Assembly (NCBI GenBank): GCA_945902805.1
Contig: CAMDMZ010000030.1
Location: 1 to 54,621, forward strand
Direction of reading: 5' to 3'
DNA from: Propionivibrio dicarboxylicus
GTDB lineage: Bacteria; Pseudomonadota; Gammaproteobacteria; Burkholderiales; Rhodocyclaceae
Length of the DNA stretch: 54,621 bases
Below, one piece after another: positions 37,508-46,109 of this stretch; position 1 is the first letter of the stretch; the number at the start of each line of letters is the position of its first letter. The translations under genes and the position numbers were made by a program. The notes under the pieces are model-generated. The model searched no databases. It was not told the DNA's origin and saw nothing but the letters and a program-made list of their open reading frames with translations.

Positions 37508-37519
37508 TCTTATATAAGA
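37508..37519. promoter_or_regulatory. 12-bp palindrome TCTTATATAAGA, distal operator candidate
   Basis: A perfect palindrome starting right after the rraA stop. It is identical to a second copy 121 bases downstream beside the aceA promoter. Its centre lies about 165 bases before the proposed aceA transcription start. Confidence 0.6.
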
Positions 37520-37587
37520 GATATGTGCAACGCAATCACATTTTCATTTCACAGAACTAGATTAAATATCACAATGCGGAATGTATT

Positions 37588-37595
37588 TCTTATAT
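37588..37595. promoter_or_regulatory. Half-site TCTTATAT between the two palindromes
   Basis: It matches the left eight bases of the flanking 12-bp palindromes but lacks the right arm. It lies in a very AT-rich stretch (37540-37640), where chance matches are more likely. Confidence 0.3.
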
Positions 37596-37628
37596 CTATG
37601 TTTTTATTAAGCAATATTTTTCTATAAC

Positions 37629-37640
37629 TCTTATATAAGA
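37629..37640. promoter_or_regulatory. 12-bp palindrome TCTTATATAAGA, proximal operator candidate of aceA
   Basis: The second perfect copy of the palindrome. It ends 3 bases before the -35 box of the proposed aceA promoter, with its centre about 44 bases before the expected start. This position suits an activator contacting RNA polymerase, or a repressor. Confidence 0.65.
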
Positions 37641-37643
37641 CTA

Positions 37644-37672
37644 TTGCTGCAACGCGGAATCCTCTTTATACT
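37644..37672 (+). promoter_or_regulatory. Putative aceA promoter
   Basis: TTGCTG (37644-37649) and TATACT (37667-37672) are spaced by exactly 17 bases. The start codon lies about 55 bases beyond the expected start site. Confidence 0.6.
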
Positions 37673-37733
37673 GCGGCCCATCGCCTGCCAGACTGGGCGA
37701 ACCACTCCGCAACCCCACCATAGAGGAATTCCC

Positions 37734-39044
37734 ATGACCGATCGCAAAGCTCAAATCGCCGCCCTCGAAAAAGACTGGGCGACCAACCCGCGCTGGAAAG
37801 GCGTCAAGCGTGGTTACTCCGCCGAGGATGTTGTGCGCCTCCGTGGCTCTTTCCCCATTGAATACACCCTTGCCAAGCGCGGTGCTGAAACGCTGTGGGC
37901 CAAGGTCAACGGTGGCGCCAAAAAGGGTTACGTCAATGCCTTCGGCGCCATCAGCGCCGGGCAGGCCATGCAGCAGGCGAAAGCTGGCCTTGAGGCCGTC
38001 TATCTGTCGGGCTGGCAAGTCGCTGCCGACGGCAACACCTCCGAAACGATGTACCCGGACCAGTCGCTGTACGCCTACGACTCTGTACCGACCATGGTTC
38101 GCCGCATCAACAATACCTTCAAGCGCGCTGACGAAATCCAATGGGGCCGTGGCATCAATCCCGGCGACAAAGAGTACATCGACTTCTTCCTGCCCATCGT
38201 AGCGGATGCGGAAGCCGGTTTCGGCGGTGTACTCAACGCCTTCGAACTGATGAAGAACATGATCGCCTCCGGTGCCGCTGGCGTCCATTTCGAAGACCAG
38301 CTGGCGGCCGTCAAGAAGTGCGGTCACATGGGCGGAAAAGTGCTCGTGCCGACTCGTGAAGCCGTTGAGAAGCTAATTTCGGCCCGTTTCGCTGCCGACA
38401 CCATGGGCGTGCCGACCATCATCCTGGCCCGCACCGATGCTGAAGCCGCTAACCTGATTACCAGCGACTACGACGATAATGACAAGCCGTTCATCACCGG
38501 TGAGCGCACTCAAGAAGGTTTCTACCGCGTCAAGAACGGACTGGAGCAGTCGATCAGCCGTGGTATTGCCTACGCTCCCTACGCCGACTTGGTGTGGTGC
38601 GAAACCGGTGTGCCGGATATCGGCTTCGCCCGCGAATTCGCCCAAGCCGTGCTGGCCGCATGCCCCGGCAAGCTGCTGTCCTACAACTGCTCGCCGTCCT
38701 TCAACTGGAAGAAGAACCTCAACGACAAGCAAATCGCGTCGTTCCAGGAAGACCTATCAGCACTCGGATACAAGTACCAGTTCATCACCTTGGCCGGCAT
38801 CCATATCAACTGGTTCAATACGTTCCAATTCGCCCACGCCTACGCCCAGGGCGAAGGCATGAAGCACTACACCGAGATGGTGCAGGAACCGGAATTCGCC
38901 GCACGCGACAAGGGCTATACCTTCGTTTCGCACCAGCAGGAAGTCGGCGTTGGCTACTTCGACGATGTCACCACCGTGATCCAGGGCGGGTCGTCCAGCG
39001 TCAAGGCGCTGACCGGCTCGACGGAGGAAGAGCAGTTCCACTAA
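37734..39044 (+). CDS. aceA: Isocitrate lyase
   Basis: The product has 436 residues, near E. coli AceA (434). The catalytic loop is [10 protein letters not shown] with Cys196. Other motifs are [10 protein letters not shown] and NCSPSFNWK. It splits isocitrate to glyoxylate and succinate in the glyoxylate bypass, used on acetate or fatty acids. The start at 37734 follows TAGAGGAA; the frame extends upstream only through the promoter. Regulation is probably by whatever binds the paired palindromes upstream. Together with icd and aceK it forms a control cluster for the isocitrate branch point; malate synthase is not in the window. Confidence 0.97.
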   Translation: MTDRKAQIAALEKDWATNPRWKGVKRGYSAEDVVRLRGSFPIEYTLAKRGAETLWAKVNGGAKKGYVNAFGAISAGQAMQQAKAGLEAVYLSGWQVAADGNTSETMYPDQSLYAYDSVPTMVRRINNTFKRADEIQWGRGINPGDKEYIDFFLPIVADAEAGFGGVLNAFELMKNMIASGAAGVHFEDQLAAVKKCGHMGGKVLVPTREAVEKLISARFAADTMGVPTIILARTDAEAANLITSDYDDNDKPFITGERTQEGFYRVKNGLEQSISRGIAYAPYADLVWCETGVPDIGFAREFAQAVLAACPGKLLSYNCSPSFNWKKNLNDKQIASFQEDLSALGYKYQFITLAGIHINWFNTFQFAHAYAQGEGMKHYTEMVQEPEFAARDKGYTFVSHQQEVGVGYFDDVTTVIQGGSSSVKALTGSTEEEQFH

Positions 39045-39080
39045 GCAGTTCAAGTCGCGCTCCGTATCGCGCAACGCATC

Positions 39081-39114
39081 AAAGGCTGGCCTCCACAATG
39101 GGCTGGCCTTTTTT
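39081..39114 (+). terminator. Intrinsic terminator after aceA
   Basis: An 11-bp stem with two G-U pairs (39081-39091 with 39101-39111) is followed by a run of T residues. Confidence 0.75.
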
Positions 39115-39197
39115 CATTGCGGAATGCGGGATTTGATGTTCGGAGCGTAGCCGGTCTATGATGAGTGTCTGATGCATCGAAAGAATGCCCCGCGAGA

Positions 39198-39254
39198 CCA
39201 GAGGCGTAGTCTGGCGGAAATCGAAGGTGGGTGACTCAATTCGGGATAGTCACC
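39198..39254 (+). other. Two hairpins in front of the OmpA-family gene
   Basis: CCAGA/TCTGG with a 7-base loop (39198-39214) and GGTGACT/AGTCACC with an 11-base loop (39230-39254) lie in the probable 5' leader. No T-run follows either, and no known riboswitch consensus was recognised. Confidence 0.3.
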
Positions 39255-39278
39255 GAATATTTGCTTGAATGGGAATCC

Positions 39279-40130
39279 ATGCGAAACCGTATATTTTCAT
39301 TGCTGTTGTTGATGTTTGGTCTGATTCAGTTCGGCCAAACACTCGCCGCAAGCGACCCGAATGACACTCCTGGCAGCAAGGATCCGGACATTTTTTCCCG
39401 TATGCCCGGCTTTCGTATTTCCAGTTACGAAGCACTGGAATTTGACCGGTATGAATTCAAGACAGGATCTGCTAAAACAGAAAAAGTGGAAGGACGTCGC
39501 ACCTTTGTCGCCTATACGGCCAAAGGAGGAATTAGCCATCCCAGCGGCCTTCAGGTCATCCGCAATTACGTCAACGCTGCTAAAGCCATCGGTGGCAGTC
39601 AGGTCTTCGAATATGAAGACGGCGGAACCCAGTATTCCACGATCCGGATCATCAAGGAGGATAGCGAAGTCTGGGTCGAGGTTTCCGGGGCCAACAACGG
39701 AATGTATAACGTTCAGTTGGTAAAGAAACAACTCATGAAACAGGAGGTGGTTGCCAATGCTGATGTCCTGTCACGAGGCATCAAGGAAACCGGACGCGTG
39801 GCGGTTTACGGTATTTATTTTGATACGGGAAAGGCCGATTTGAAGCCTGCGTCTGACCCAACTCTGGCAGAGATTGTGAAAATGCTCAAAGCCGATGCCA
39901 ATCTCAAGATCTATGTGGTAGGTCATACTGATAATGCCGGTCAATTTGCCAACAACGTCAAACTATCCCAGGATCGGGCTGCCTCAGTAGCGAATGCACT
40001 GGTAAGTAAACACGGGATAGCTGCTGCCCGGCTGACCCCCTTTGGCGCCGGGCCCACATCCCCCATTTTGTCTAACAAGACCGATGAGGGTAAAGCCAAA
40101 AACCGCCGGGTTGAACTGGTGGGGCAGTAA
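39279..40130 (+). CDS. OmpA-family outer-membrane protein
   Basis: The product has 283 residues, starting MRNRIFSLLLLMFGL with a signal peptide ending TLAAS. The frame extends to 39231 but that part overlaps a leader hairpin. Residues about 30-165 form an N-terminal domain of the DUF4892-like kind (FEYEDGGTQYSTIRII). The C-terminal OmpA-like peptidoglycan-binding domain carries IYFDTGKADLKPAS, VVGHTDNAG and LSQDRAASVANAL. It probably ties the outer membrane to the cell wall. A bidirectional terminator separates it from the convergent unknown gene. Confidence 0.87.
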   Translation: MRNRIFSLLLLMFGLIQFGQTLAASDPNDTPGSKDPDIFSRMPGFRISSYEALEFDRYEFKTGSAKTEKVEGRRTFVAYTAKGGISHPSGLQVIRNYVNAAKAIGGSQVFEYEDGGTQYSTIRIIKEDSEVWVEVSGANNGMYNVQLVKKQLMKQEVVANADVLSRGIKETGRVAVYGIYFDTGKADLKPASDPTLAEIVKMLKADANLKIYVVGHTDNAGQFANNVKLSQDRAASVANALVSKHGIAAARLTPFGAGPTSPILSNKTDEGKAKNRRVELVGQ

Positions 40131-40176
40131 TCAGAGTTCTTACGCTCAAGTCGTTGCCCTGTCCCGTGTGACGCAA

Positions 40177-40209
40177 AAAAGGCCAGCATCTATAAGAGGC
40201 TGGCCTTTT
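40177..40209. terminator. Bidirectional terminator between convergent genes
   Basis: A perfect 11-bp stem, AAAAGGCCAGC with GCTGGCCTTTT, encloses an 11-base loop. It has A-rich and T-rich ends suited to termination from both sides. Confidence 0.88.
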
Positions 40210-40301
40210 CATATTCAGGAATCAGAACCTATCGCAACTAGCGGTGCAAATTGGCGGCTTGGCTTTCCTTTGGTTCTTGACTGTGCGGATTGGCGCGTCG
40301 A

Positions 40302-41468
40302 CTAACTCGACGATGCCATATTGACGCCCTTGAACTCGCCGCGCTCGACCTTGTCGATACATCGCACCACCAGTTTGTTCAATGCATCCGGATCGAAGGT
40401 GGCAATGTTTGACTTCTTGCAGTGATGCATCAGGGCCGACAAGCAGGCGCCGAGTTCCGATGCAGCATAGGCCGCCAACAGGCCATCCTTCATGACATCG
40501 ACAAAGTACGGGTAGAACAGGTGACCGGTGATACGTGAATCTCCCCGACCCACGCCATATTTTCCGGCATGGATGACATCGACTTGCGGGTCGCCGAATT
40601 CGGCGGCAACACGCGTCGACTCGGCTATGTCCAGAGGCAGGTGAATCAGGTACTGCTTATTCTGATATTGATAGCAGGTCAGTGAACCGCCATTCGAGAA
40701 GCCCAACGCAAAGGTCATGCTGGGGTCCATGTGGGGGTTGTGGTTCTTCGTGAATCGCTGCGTAATGTTCAACAACACGTCATCCGACATTTCATCGGGG
40801 AATATCTGTGTGCCGAACTTTTCAATCAACTCGTCGTCATTGAGGCAAACGATCACGTCATTGTTGCCGACGCGTGGCTTGATCGAGTCGAAGCCGATAC
40901 CGGTCGGTACGATGATCTGTGGGCCGAGATAACTGTTCAGGTATCCGGGCGTAATGATCGGGACATCGTCCGCCCTACGGAACCGGGCCCGAATTTCATC
41001 ATCCAGCGTCTCGATCGGCGGATGCGGCGACACCAGCAGGTAGGTGCGGCCGTGTGCATTACCGTTGAAACACTCACGCGGTCCCCAGATCGGGGTATGC
41101 ACCTGAACGACATTGACATCGTTGTAGATGAATTGATTGAGTTCCTGCTGGGCAATCGACGACTGGTCATCGGGCAAAATGACCTTGAACTGAACATCCA
41201 CCTGCATCGCGGCGTAAAGCGCCGTTTGCCCCAGGAACACATTGGTGGTGTTTCCGCCTGAATTCGGTGCCGAAACGGCCTTTCTCGAGATGAAATATTC
41301 CGGGTGTTCCTTGGCATCGAGCTTCAAGTGAAAGCCGTCTTTGTCCTTGCTAACCGCCTCAAGCGGAACTTTGTTGTATCGAAATTTCGGGATCTCGACA
41401 AATTCTTCAACGAAATAGTCATTGACCGGCACACCGATTGCGCGCAACTTTGGCGTAAATACACTCAC
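40302..41468 (-). CDS. Unrecognised conserved-looking cytoplasmic protein, 388 residues
   Basis: The start is a GTG with AGGAGG 8 bases upstream. The sequence has no signal peptide, membrane helix or recognised motif. It looks like a well-folded soluble protein with balanced composition. Striking segments are QVHTPIWGPRECFNGNAHGR, LLVSPHPPIETLDDEI, ALGFSNGGSLTCYQYQ and DVIHAGKYGVGRGDSRITGH, which are rich in Gly/His/Asp and could line an active site. It is divergent from the receiver-TPR/FapA pair across a region with a perfect 16-bp palindrome, so it may share regulation with them. I cannot name its function. Confidence 0.75.
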   Translation of the reverse strand: MSVFTPKLRAIGVPVNDYFVEEFVEIPKFRYNKVPLEAVSKDKDGFHLKLDAKEHPEYFISRKAVSAPNSGGNTTNVFLGQTALYAAMQVDVQFKVILPDDQSSIAQQELNQFIYNDVNVVQVHTPIWGPRECFNGNAHGRTYLLVSPHPPIETLDDEIRARFRRADDVPIITPGYLNSYLGPQIIVPTGIGFDSIKPRVGNNDVIVCLNDDELIEKFGTQIFPDEMSDDVLLNITQRFTKNHNPHMDPSMTFALGFSNGGSLTCYQYQNKQYLIHLPLDIAESTRVAAEFGDPQVDVIHAGKYGVGRGDSRITGHLFYPYFVDVMKDGLLAAYAASELGACLSALMHHCKKSNIATFDPDALNKLVVRCIDKVERGEFKGVNMASSS

Positions 41469-41562
41469 AACCCAATCCTCCTCGGATTCTTAATTGTTTC
41501 GATAGGGCAAACTTCTGGCTGCCTATCTTGGGGGAAAAGAAGTCAGTCTGTGATAGAAAATT

Positions 41563-41578
41563 CACATGCGCGCATGTG
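41563..41578. promoter_or_regulatory. 16-bp perfect palindrome in a divergent promoter region
   Basis: CACATGCGCGCATGTG reads the same on both strands. It lies about 95 bases before the unknown gene's GTG and 110 bases before the receiver-TPR gene's ATG, a position fit for an operator serving both. Confidence 0.45.
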
Positions 41579-41687
41579 TACTTATGTTCACCCCTGCCCT
41601 TTTCTGGTCGCGCGCTTGTTGCAAGCCGCACCACGGTGATGTGCTAACAGCCCTGTGCCACCGGAGCTGAGGTAGCATAGGGCCGTC

Positions 41688-43544
41688 ATGTCGCTACGCT
41701 TTCAAAACAAGGACGTCCTCTACATCGACCCTAACACCAGTTACGCGTCGATGCTTTCGAATGTCTTGTTTCCGGACGTCAAAACGAAATCGCAGACTAA
41801 CAATACGCTCGAACAGTCAAAGGGCTACTTCGATGCCATCCGCCGCATCAAGAACCGCAACCCAGGCGAGACAGCGAGCGGTGATACCAGTGGAACGAAA
41901 ACACAGGGCAGGTCGGAAAAGAACTACGACATCATCCTTTGCGAATACCAGTTGGGCGATAACCGCACCGCCCAGGAATTGCTTGAGGAAATCCGCCGTA
42001 AGCGATTGATCCCCTTGGGTAGCATTTTCATCATGATTTCGTCGGAACAGCAACGCGATCGGGTCATGTCCGTCCTCGAATTCGCTCCCGACGCCTATAT
42101 CCTGAAGAGCGAGAACACCCCGGAGATGGTGGAACGTCGCATCGCCGAAGCGATTGCCGACCGCGAAGAGCTATTGCCGATCTTCATTGCCATCGATGCC
42201 AAACATCACGAAGCGGCCCTTCGCCTATGCACTGACTATATTGAGCAAAAGCGCCGTCTGTCGCGTCAGGTGAAACGCTTGCGTGGATTCATTTACCTCG
42301 AACTTCGCGACTACGAAAACGCCCGGCGCGCCTACGAAGAACTGCTTGAACTCGACGTCGGACCGGAAGGGAAGAATTCCACCGGTCAGGCCTACGCCAA
42401 GAACGGCCTGGCGCGCTCACTCTACCACCTTGGCAAGCCGGCCGAGGCGGAACAGATGTTGCGTGAAGTCACCGCAGACAACCCTGACTACATGCAAGGC
42501 TACGATTCTCTTTCGGAACTACTGTTGGGTACCGGACGGGCAGCAGAGGCACAGGAGGTCATGCAGCAGGCAGTTGACCGTTCACCGAAACGCTATGACC
42601 GGCAGCAACTTCTGGCATTAACGGCCCTTGAAAATGATGACTACAGCACTTCCCGCGATGCGCTGAAAAAGGTCACGCGCGAAGGCAAGTATCTGGCCAG
42701 CAACCATCCATCGAACTATGCGCTCCTCGCCGAATCGCAGCTTGAGCTCGGCAATTTCGATGACGCCATGAGCGCGCTGCGCGAAGCCGGCGACTTCTTC
42801 AAGAAGACCGAGCATGCGAAAACCGCCGAGTTTTGCAGTGCAACCATGGAACATGCCATTCATACCAAGAAGGGCAACATCAAGCAGGCGACAGCGGCTT
42901 TGAACAAAGCAGTTGAACTCCACCAATCCGGCGACAGCAATTTTGCGTCCGTCAATGAGCGGCTACAGGCCAATTTTGCGGTCCAGTGCTTTGCCGCCGG
43001 GCATACCGAAGTGGGCGAGAAAGCCATCGAAACCGCCTTGCAGGGGTCTGCCAAGGGCGCCGAGACCGTGCGCAAGATGGCCACCAAGAAACTAGCAGCG
43101 CACCCGGAAATGCTGGAGAAAGTCATCGCCAACACCGAGAAAGCCGAGCGCGCACTAACCCAGACGCTCGACAATGTCCTCGCCCTGTTCAAGCAAGGAT
43201 CATTGGACGAGGCCCTGACCACCATTGAAACGATGGTACGCGATTCCCCGAATAATCCCGAAATCCTGGCCAAGGCGGCACAGATTTCGCTCATGTATAT
43301 CGAGCACACCCACTTCGACAAGAATCGCTTTGACTATGCCAACGAGCTTGCCGCGAAGATTCAACGCATGAATCCAGACTCCAAGCATGTGCGAATACTC
43401 CATCTGCTCTCGGAGCGTGTGCGCAAGAAAAACAAGCAAGGCGACATGCCGCAGATGCCCGCCCTCGCTGTACCGAACAACGCTGCCGATGAAGCCACCG
43501 CCTTGCCCAACGACAACTCCAAAACCATCAGCAACGAATCATGA
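41688..43544 (+). CDS. Degenerate receiver domain fused to TPR repeats
   Basis: The product has 618 residues. Residues 1-155 form a response-regulator receiver: the acidic pocket residue is Asp14 (YIDPN), Ser118/119 follows the fourth strand, and Lys140 is in YILKSENTP. The phosphoacceptor position reads DIILCEYQLGD with Glu86 where Asp is expected. A 35-residue insertion (about 40-76) separates the first helix from strand 3. Residues 180-580 are TPR-type helical repeats. Related TPR response regulators in Pseudomonas usually have CDYDLG. Glu may mimic phosphorylation or make the domain phosphorylation-independent. The last bases overlap the FapA gene (ATGA). Confidence 0.82.
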   Translation: MSLRFQNKDVLYIDPNTSYASMLSNVLFPDVKTKSQTNNTLEQSKGYFDAIRRIKNRNPGETASGDTSGTKTQGRSEKNYDIILCEYQLGDNRTAQELLEEIRRKRLIPLGSIFIMISSEQQRDRVMSVLEFAPDAYILKSENTPEMVERRIAEAIADREELLPIFIAIDAKHHEAALRLCTDYIEQKRRLSRQVKRLRGFIYLELRDYENARRAYEELLELDVGPEGKNSTGQAYAKNGLARSLYHLGKPAEAEQMLREVTADNPDYMQGYDSLSELLLGTGRAAEAQEVMQQAVDRSPKRYDRQQLLALTALENDDYSTSRDALKKVTREGKYLASNHPSNYALLAESQLELGNFDDAMSALREAGDFFKKTEHAKTAEFCSATMEHAIHTKKGNIKQATAALNKAVELHQSGDSNFASVNERLQANFAVQCFAAGHTEVGEKAIETALQGSAKGAETVRKMATKKLAAHPEMLEKVIANTEKAERALTQTLDNVLALFKQGSLDEALTTIETMVRDSPNNPEILAKAAQISLMYIEHTHFDKNRFDYANELAAKIQRMNPDSKHVRILHLLSERVRKKNKQGDMPQMPALAVPNNAADEATALPNDNSKTISNES

Positions 43545-46021
43545 CCGAAACATCTGCGACGGACACGTCTCCCGGGGCAATTCCACCCCCAGGCGGCGCT
43601 AGCAATGACAGCGTCAATGCAACAGCTTTTCTGCTCAAGCTGATCGCTGAGGGCGGCAGTGGACTGTCGCTTGGCGCGGATGGCTTTTACTTTCAAGTGT
43701 CGGAAAAGACGGGCGGAGAGACGCTCTTCAAGACCCTCGACGCCATCGCTGACAGCGGATTCCTCATCGTCGATTTCAATTACGGTCAGGCGTTGGGTTT
43801 CATCGTCGAGAACACATCGGTGGCCTTTCCCCAGGGCATGATGCGCCTCGGAGGGAGCCTCGCACCGGTTGATCCGGCACGCCTGGAGATTTTCGAAAAA
43901 TCCATCATCCGCGACGAGAACGAAGGCTACTTCGAGTTCTTTCCCGGTCTCGCTGTGCCAACCGGGCGCGACGAGTTTATTGCAATATTGTGGAAATTTG
44001 GCATCAAGTTCGGCATCGATACCGCCTCGCTTGAAGCCACCCTGGTCGAAGGGCCAACGAAGCCTGGACGCTATCTCGTTGCGCGGGCCATCCCGCCCAT
44101 TGAGGGCACCGATGCCAAACCCGTGCCGAAGGTCAACTTTCAGCGCAGCCGCACCATCAAGAAAGCCGATGCCAGCGGCCATGCCGACCTGCATTTTTAT
44201 GAATGCGGATTCCCGCAGGTGCCAGATGGCCCTGGACCGCACGCGCTACTGGAAAAGAAAGCGGCAAACCCCGGACGCGCCGGGCGCAGCGTTAGCGGCA
44301 AGTTGCTGCCGCCACGCGCAATCAAGGACTTTGACCTGAGCAAGATGGCTGGAGCCGGCACGCGGGTCATGGACATCAACGGTACACTGAGCATCGCCAC
44401 CGATAACGGCGGCTACTTCATCGACGTCGATAGCAAACAGCAGATATCCGTCACGCCACACGCCAAGAGCAGTTTCGCGGTTGGCCCGAAGACCGGATCA
44501 TTCGAGGTCACCGGCGATCGCTTCGAGCAGTGTGGCGACATCGAGCACCAATACGTGCTGATCGGACGCCATATCGACATTAAACCCGGCTCGGTGCGGG
44601 GCAAGGTGATCTCGCGCGCCGGCAATGTCGCGATCGACGGGCAGATCGAAAATGGTGGCCAGGTCGAGGCCGAGGCCGGCAATGTCACGGTCTCGCAGGC
44701 CGTGCTCGGCGGTCGCATCGTCGCCCTGGCCGGCAACATCACGGTCGCACGCGCCGAGGGTAGCGTGCTCATTGCCCGTGAAGTTGACGTCACCGAATCC
44801 GCCATCAACTGCTTCATCATTGCCGATGTGATCCGCATCACGAAGGCCGCCGGCATCAGTTTCTATGCGCAAAACATCACCATCGGGCAACTCGACCTAA
44901 ACGATTCGAATGCCAATCCGGTCGCCGGTTTCATGGTCTTGCGCGACAACCTGAACGCCCGCAAGGCGATCCGGCGCTTTCAAAAGCGGCAGCAACGGCT
45001 GGCCAAGGTCGACCAGATGGACTCGCTGATCAAGGACCAAGGCCTGGCCGACGCCTGGGCCGCGCTCGACGCCCGCATGTCAAATGGCGCGCCGCTATCG
45101 CCGGATGAGGCTCACGCCTTCGGCCCCCTGCTCAAGCCCTATGACTACGTCAGCCGGCGCCGTGACATGGTCACCAAAGATCGTGCGTTCTTCGCCGATC
45201 CCAAGAGCCAGCAGCAGTATGAAGCAGCGATCAAGGCCGTCGACAGCTTTGAAGCCAGCATGAAAACCACGGTTGGCATTTCCATCCAGGCGATGAACTA
45301 TCCCGCCGATTTCTCGACCATGCTGGCCCGAGCAGAGGCTGATCCGGCCGCCGTCTTAAGAGCGGCATCGCAATCGTTTTATGCCTACGTAAGCTCCGAC
45401 CCATCCATCGCCGAACTAACAAAACGCGAGAAGAAATTGCAGAACTTCTTCCTTGCCTTTGTCTCGCGCATGCTTGCCGGCACGGTCATGAACGAAGCCC
45501 GGATTCGTCCGCTGCGTAGCCTCGCACTCCTTAAAGCCCCCTGTGTGCTCGGCTACGACACCCTGAAGCAACTGGCCACTGCCGAAAATTCTGGCGCCGA
45601 CCCCGGCGCGCAGCGCAACGAAGGCGCCCGCATTGAAATCCCGCGCGATATCGTCGTTCCGGTTGTCGTGGATGGCTACTCGATCGGCCGCTTGCTTGGC
45701 GTCAGCGACCATGGCGCCTCCGTTATGTTCGACGATACGCAGGACAACCCACCCGTGTTCGAGAGCCTTGAAGAAATCCAGATGGTGATCCAGACCGGCT
45801 ACGTCGTCGAACGCAAGGGGAACTCCACCACCAATCGTCCTCTCACACTGTGGGACGAACAGCGCTATCCGTTCGCCATTACCAAGGTCATCGAAAACGA
45901 CTCCGCCGGACTGGTCAAGATCGAGGGTTACTACGCCCACATGAACGAAGAAGCCTTCAATCGCGCCCGCCGTTTGCGGACTCAGATCGAAGCACTGACC
46001 ATGCGTTTGAAGCACGAGTAA
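43541..46021 (+). CDS. FapA/DUF342-family polymer-forming protein
   Basis: The product has 826 residues. After a short Pro/Gly-rich head, residues 25-190 form the FapA N-terminal part. Residues about 260-460 show the DUF342 parallel beta-helix pattern of repeated short strands (VRGKVISRAGNVAIDGQI, GGQVEAEAGNVTVSQAVLGG, RIVALAGNITVARAEG). A helical region follows. The last 150 residues (IEIPRDIVVPVVVDGYSIGR to KIEGYYAHM) form a beta-rich domain that could be PilZ-like, although the Arg and D/NxSxxG motifs of c-di-GMP binders are not clear. DUF342 proteins have been tied to flagellar placement and polar assembly. It is co-translated with the receiver-TPR protein, so they probably act together. 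Confidence 0.8.
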   Translation: MTETSATDTSPGAIPPPGGASNDSVNATAFLLKLIAEGGSGLSLGADGFYFQVSEKTGGETLFKTLDAIADSGFLIVDFNYGQALGFIVENTSVAFPQGMMRLGGSLAPVDPARLEIFEKSIIRDENEGYFEFFPGLAVPTGRDEFIAILWKFGIKFGIDTASLEATLVEGPTKPGRYLVARAIPPIEGTDAKPVPKVNFQRSRTIKKADASGHADLHFYECGFPQVPDGPGPHALLEKKAANPGRAGRSVSGKLLPPRAIKDFDLSKMAGAGTRVMDINGTLSIATDNGGYFIDVDSKQQISVTPHAKSSFAVGPKTGSFEVTGDRFEQCGDIEHQYVLIGRHIDIKPGSVRGKVISRAGNVAIDGQIENGGQVEAEAGNVTVSQAVLGGRIVALAGNITVARAEGSVLIAREVDVTESAINCFIIADVIRITKAAGISFYAQNITIGQLDLNDSNANPVAGFMVLRDNLNARKAIRRFQKRQQRLAKVDQMDSLIKDQGLADAWAALDARMSNGAPLSPDEAHAFGPLLKPYDYVSRRRDMVTKDRAFFADPKSQQQYEAAIKAVDSFEASMKTTVGISIQAMNYPADFSTMLARAEADPAAVLRAASQSFYAYVSSDPSIAELTKREKKLQNFFLAFVSRMLAGTVMNEARIRPLRSLALLKAPCVLGYDTLKQLATAENSGADPGAQRNEGARIEIPRDIVVPVVVDGYSIGRLLGVSDHGASVMFDDTQDNPPVFESLEEIQMVIQTGYVVERKGNSTTNRPLTLWDEQRYPFAITKVIENDSAGLVKIEGYYAHMNEEAFNRARRLRTQIEALTMRLKHE

Positions 46022-46051
46022 CAGGTTTTGCACCTCGCTGGGCCGATCACC

Positions 46052-46076
46052 GCCGTCCCGCCAGCGCCGACTTTTT
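46052..46076 (+). repeat. Dispersed 25-bp element, one mismatch, intergenic
   Basis: Twenty-four of 25 bases match the perfect copies. It lies in the 88-base gap between the convergent FapA and LuxR-type genes and ends in a T-run, but it forms no strong hairpin. Confidence 0.78.
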
Positions 46077-46109
46077 CAGCGTGAGGAACCGGGGCCGCAC
46101 TTTCCGCCC

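Noticed and set aside
41600-41660. Possible sigma-54 promoter (CTGG and TTGCA) upstream of the receiver-TPR gene
   Set aside because: The distance between the GG and GC elements is 13 bases instead of the required 10.
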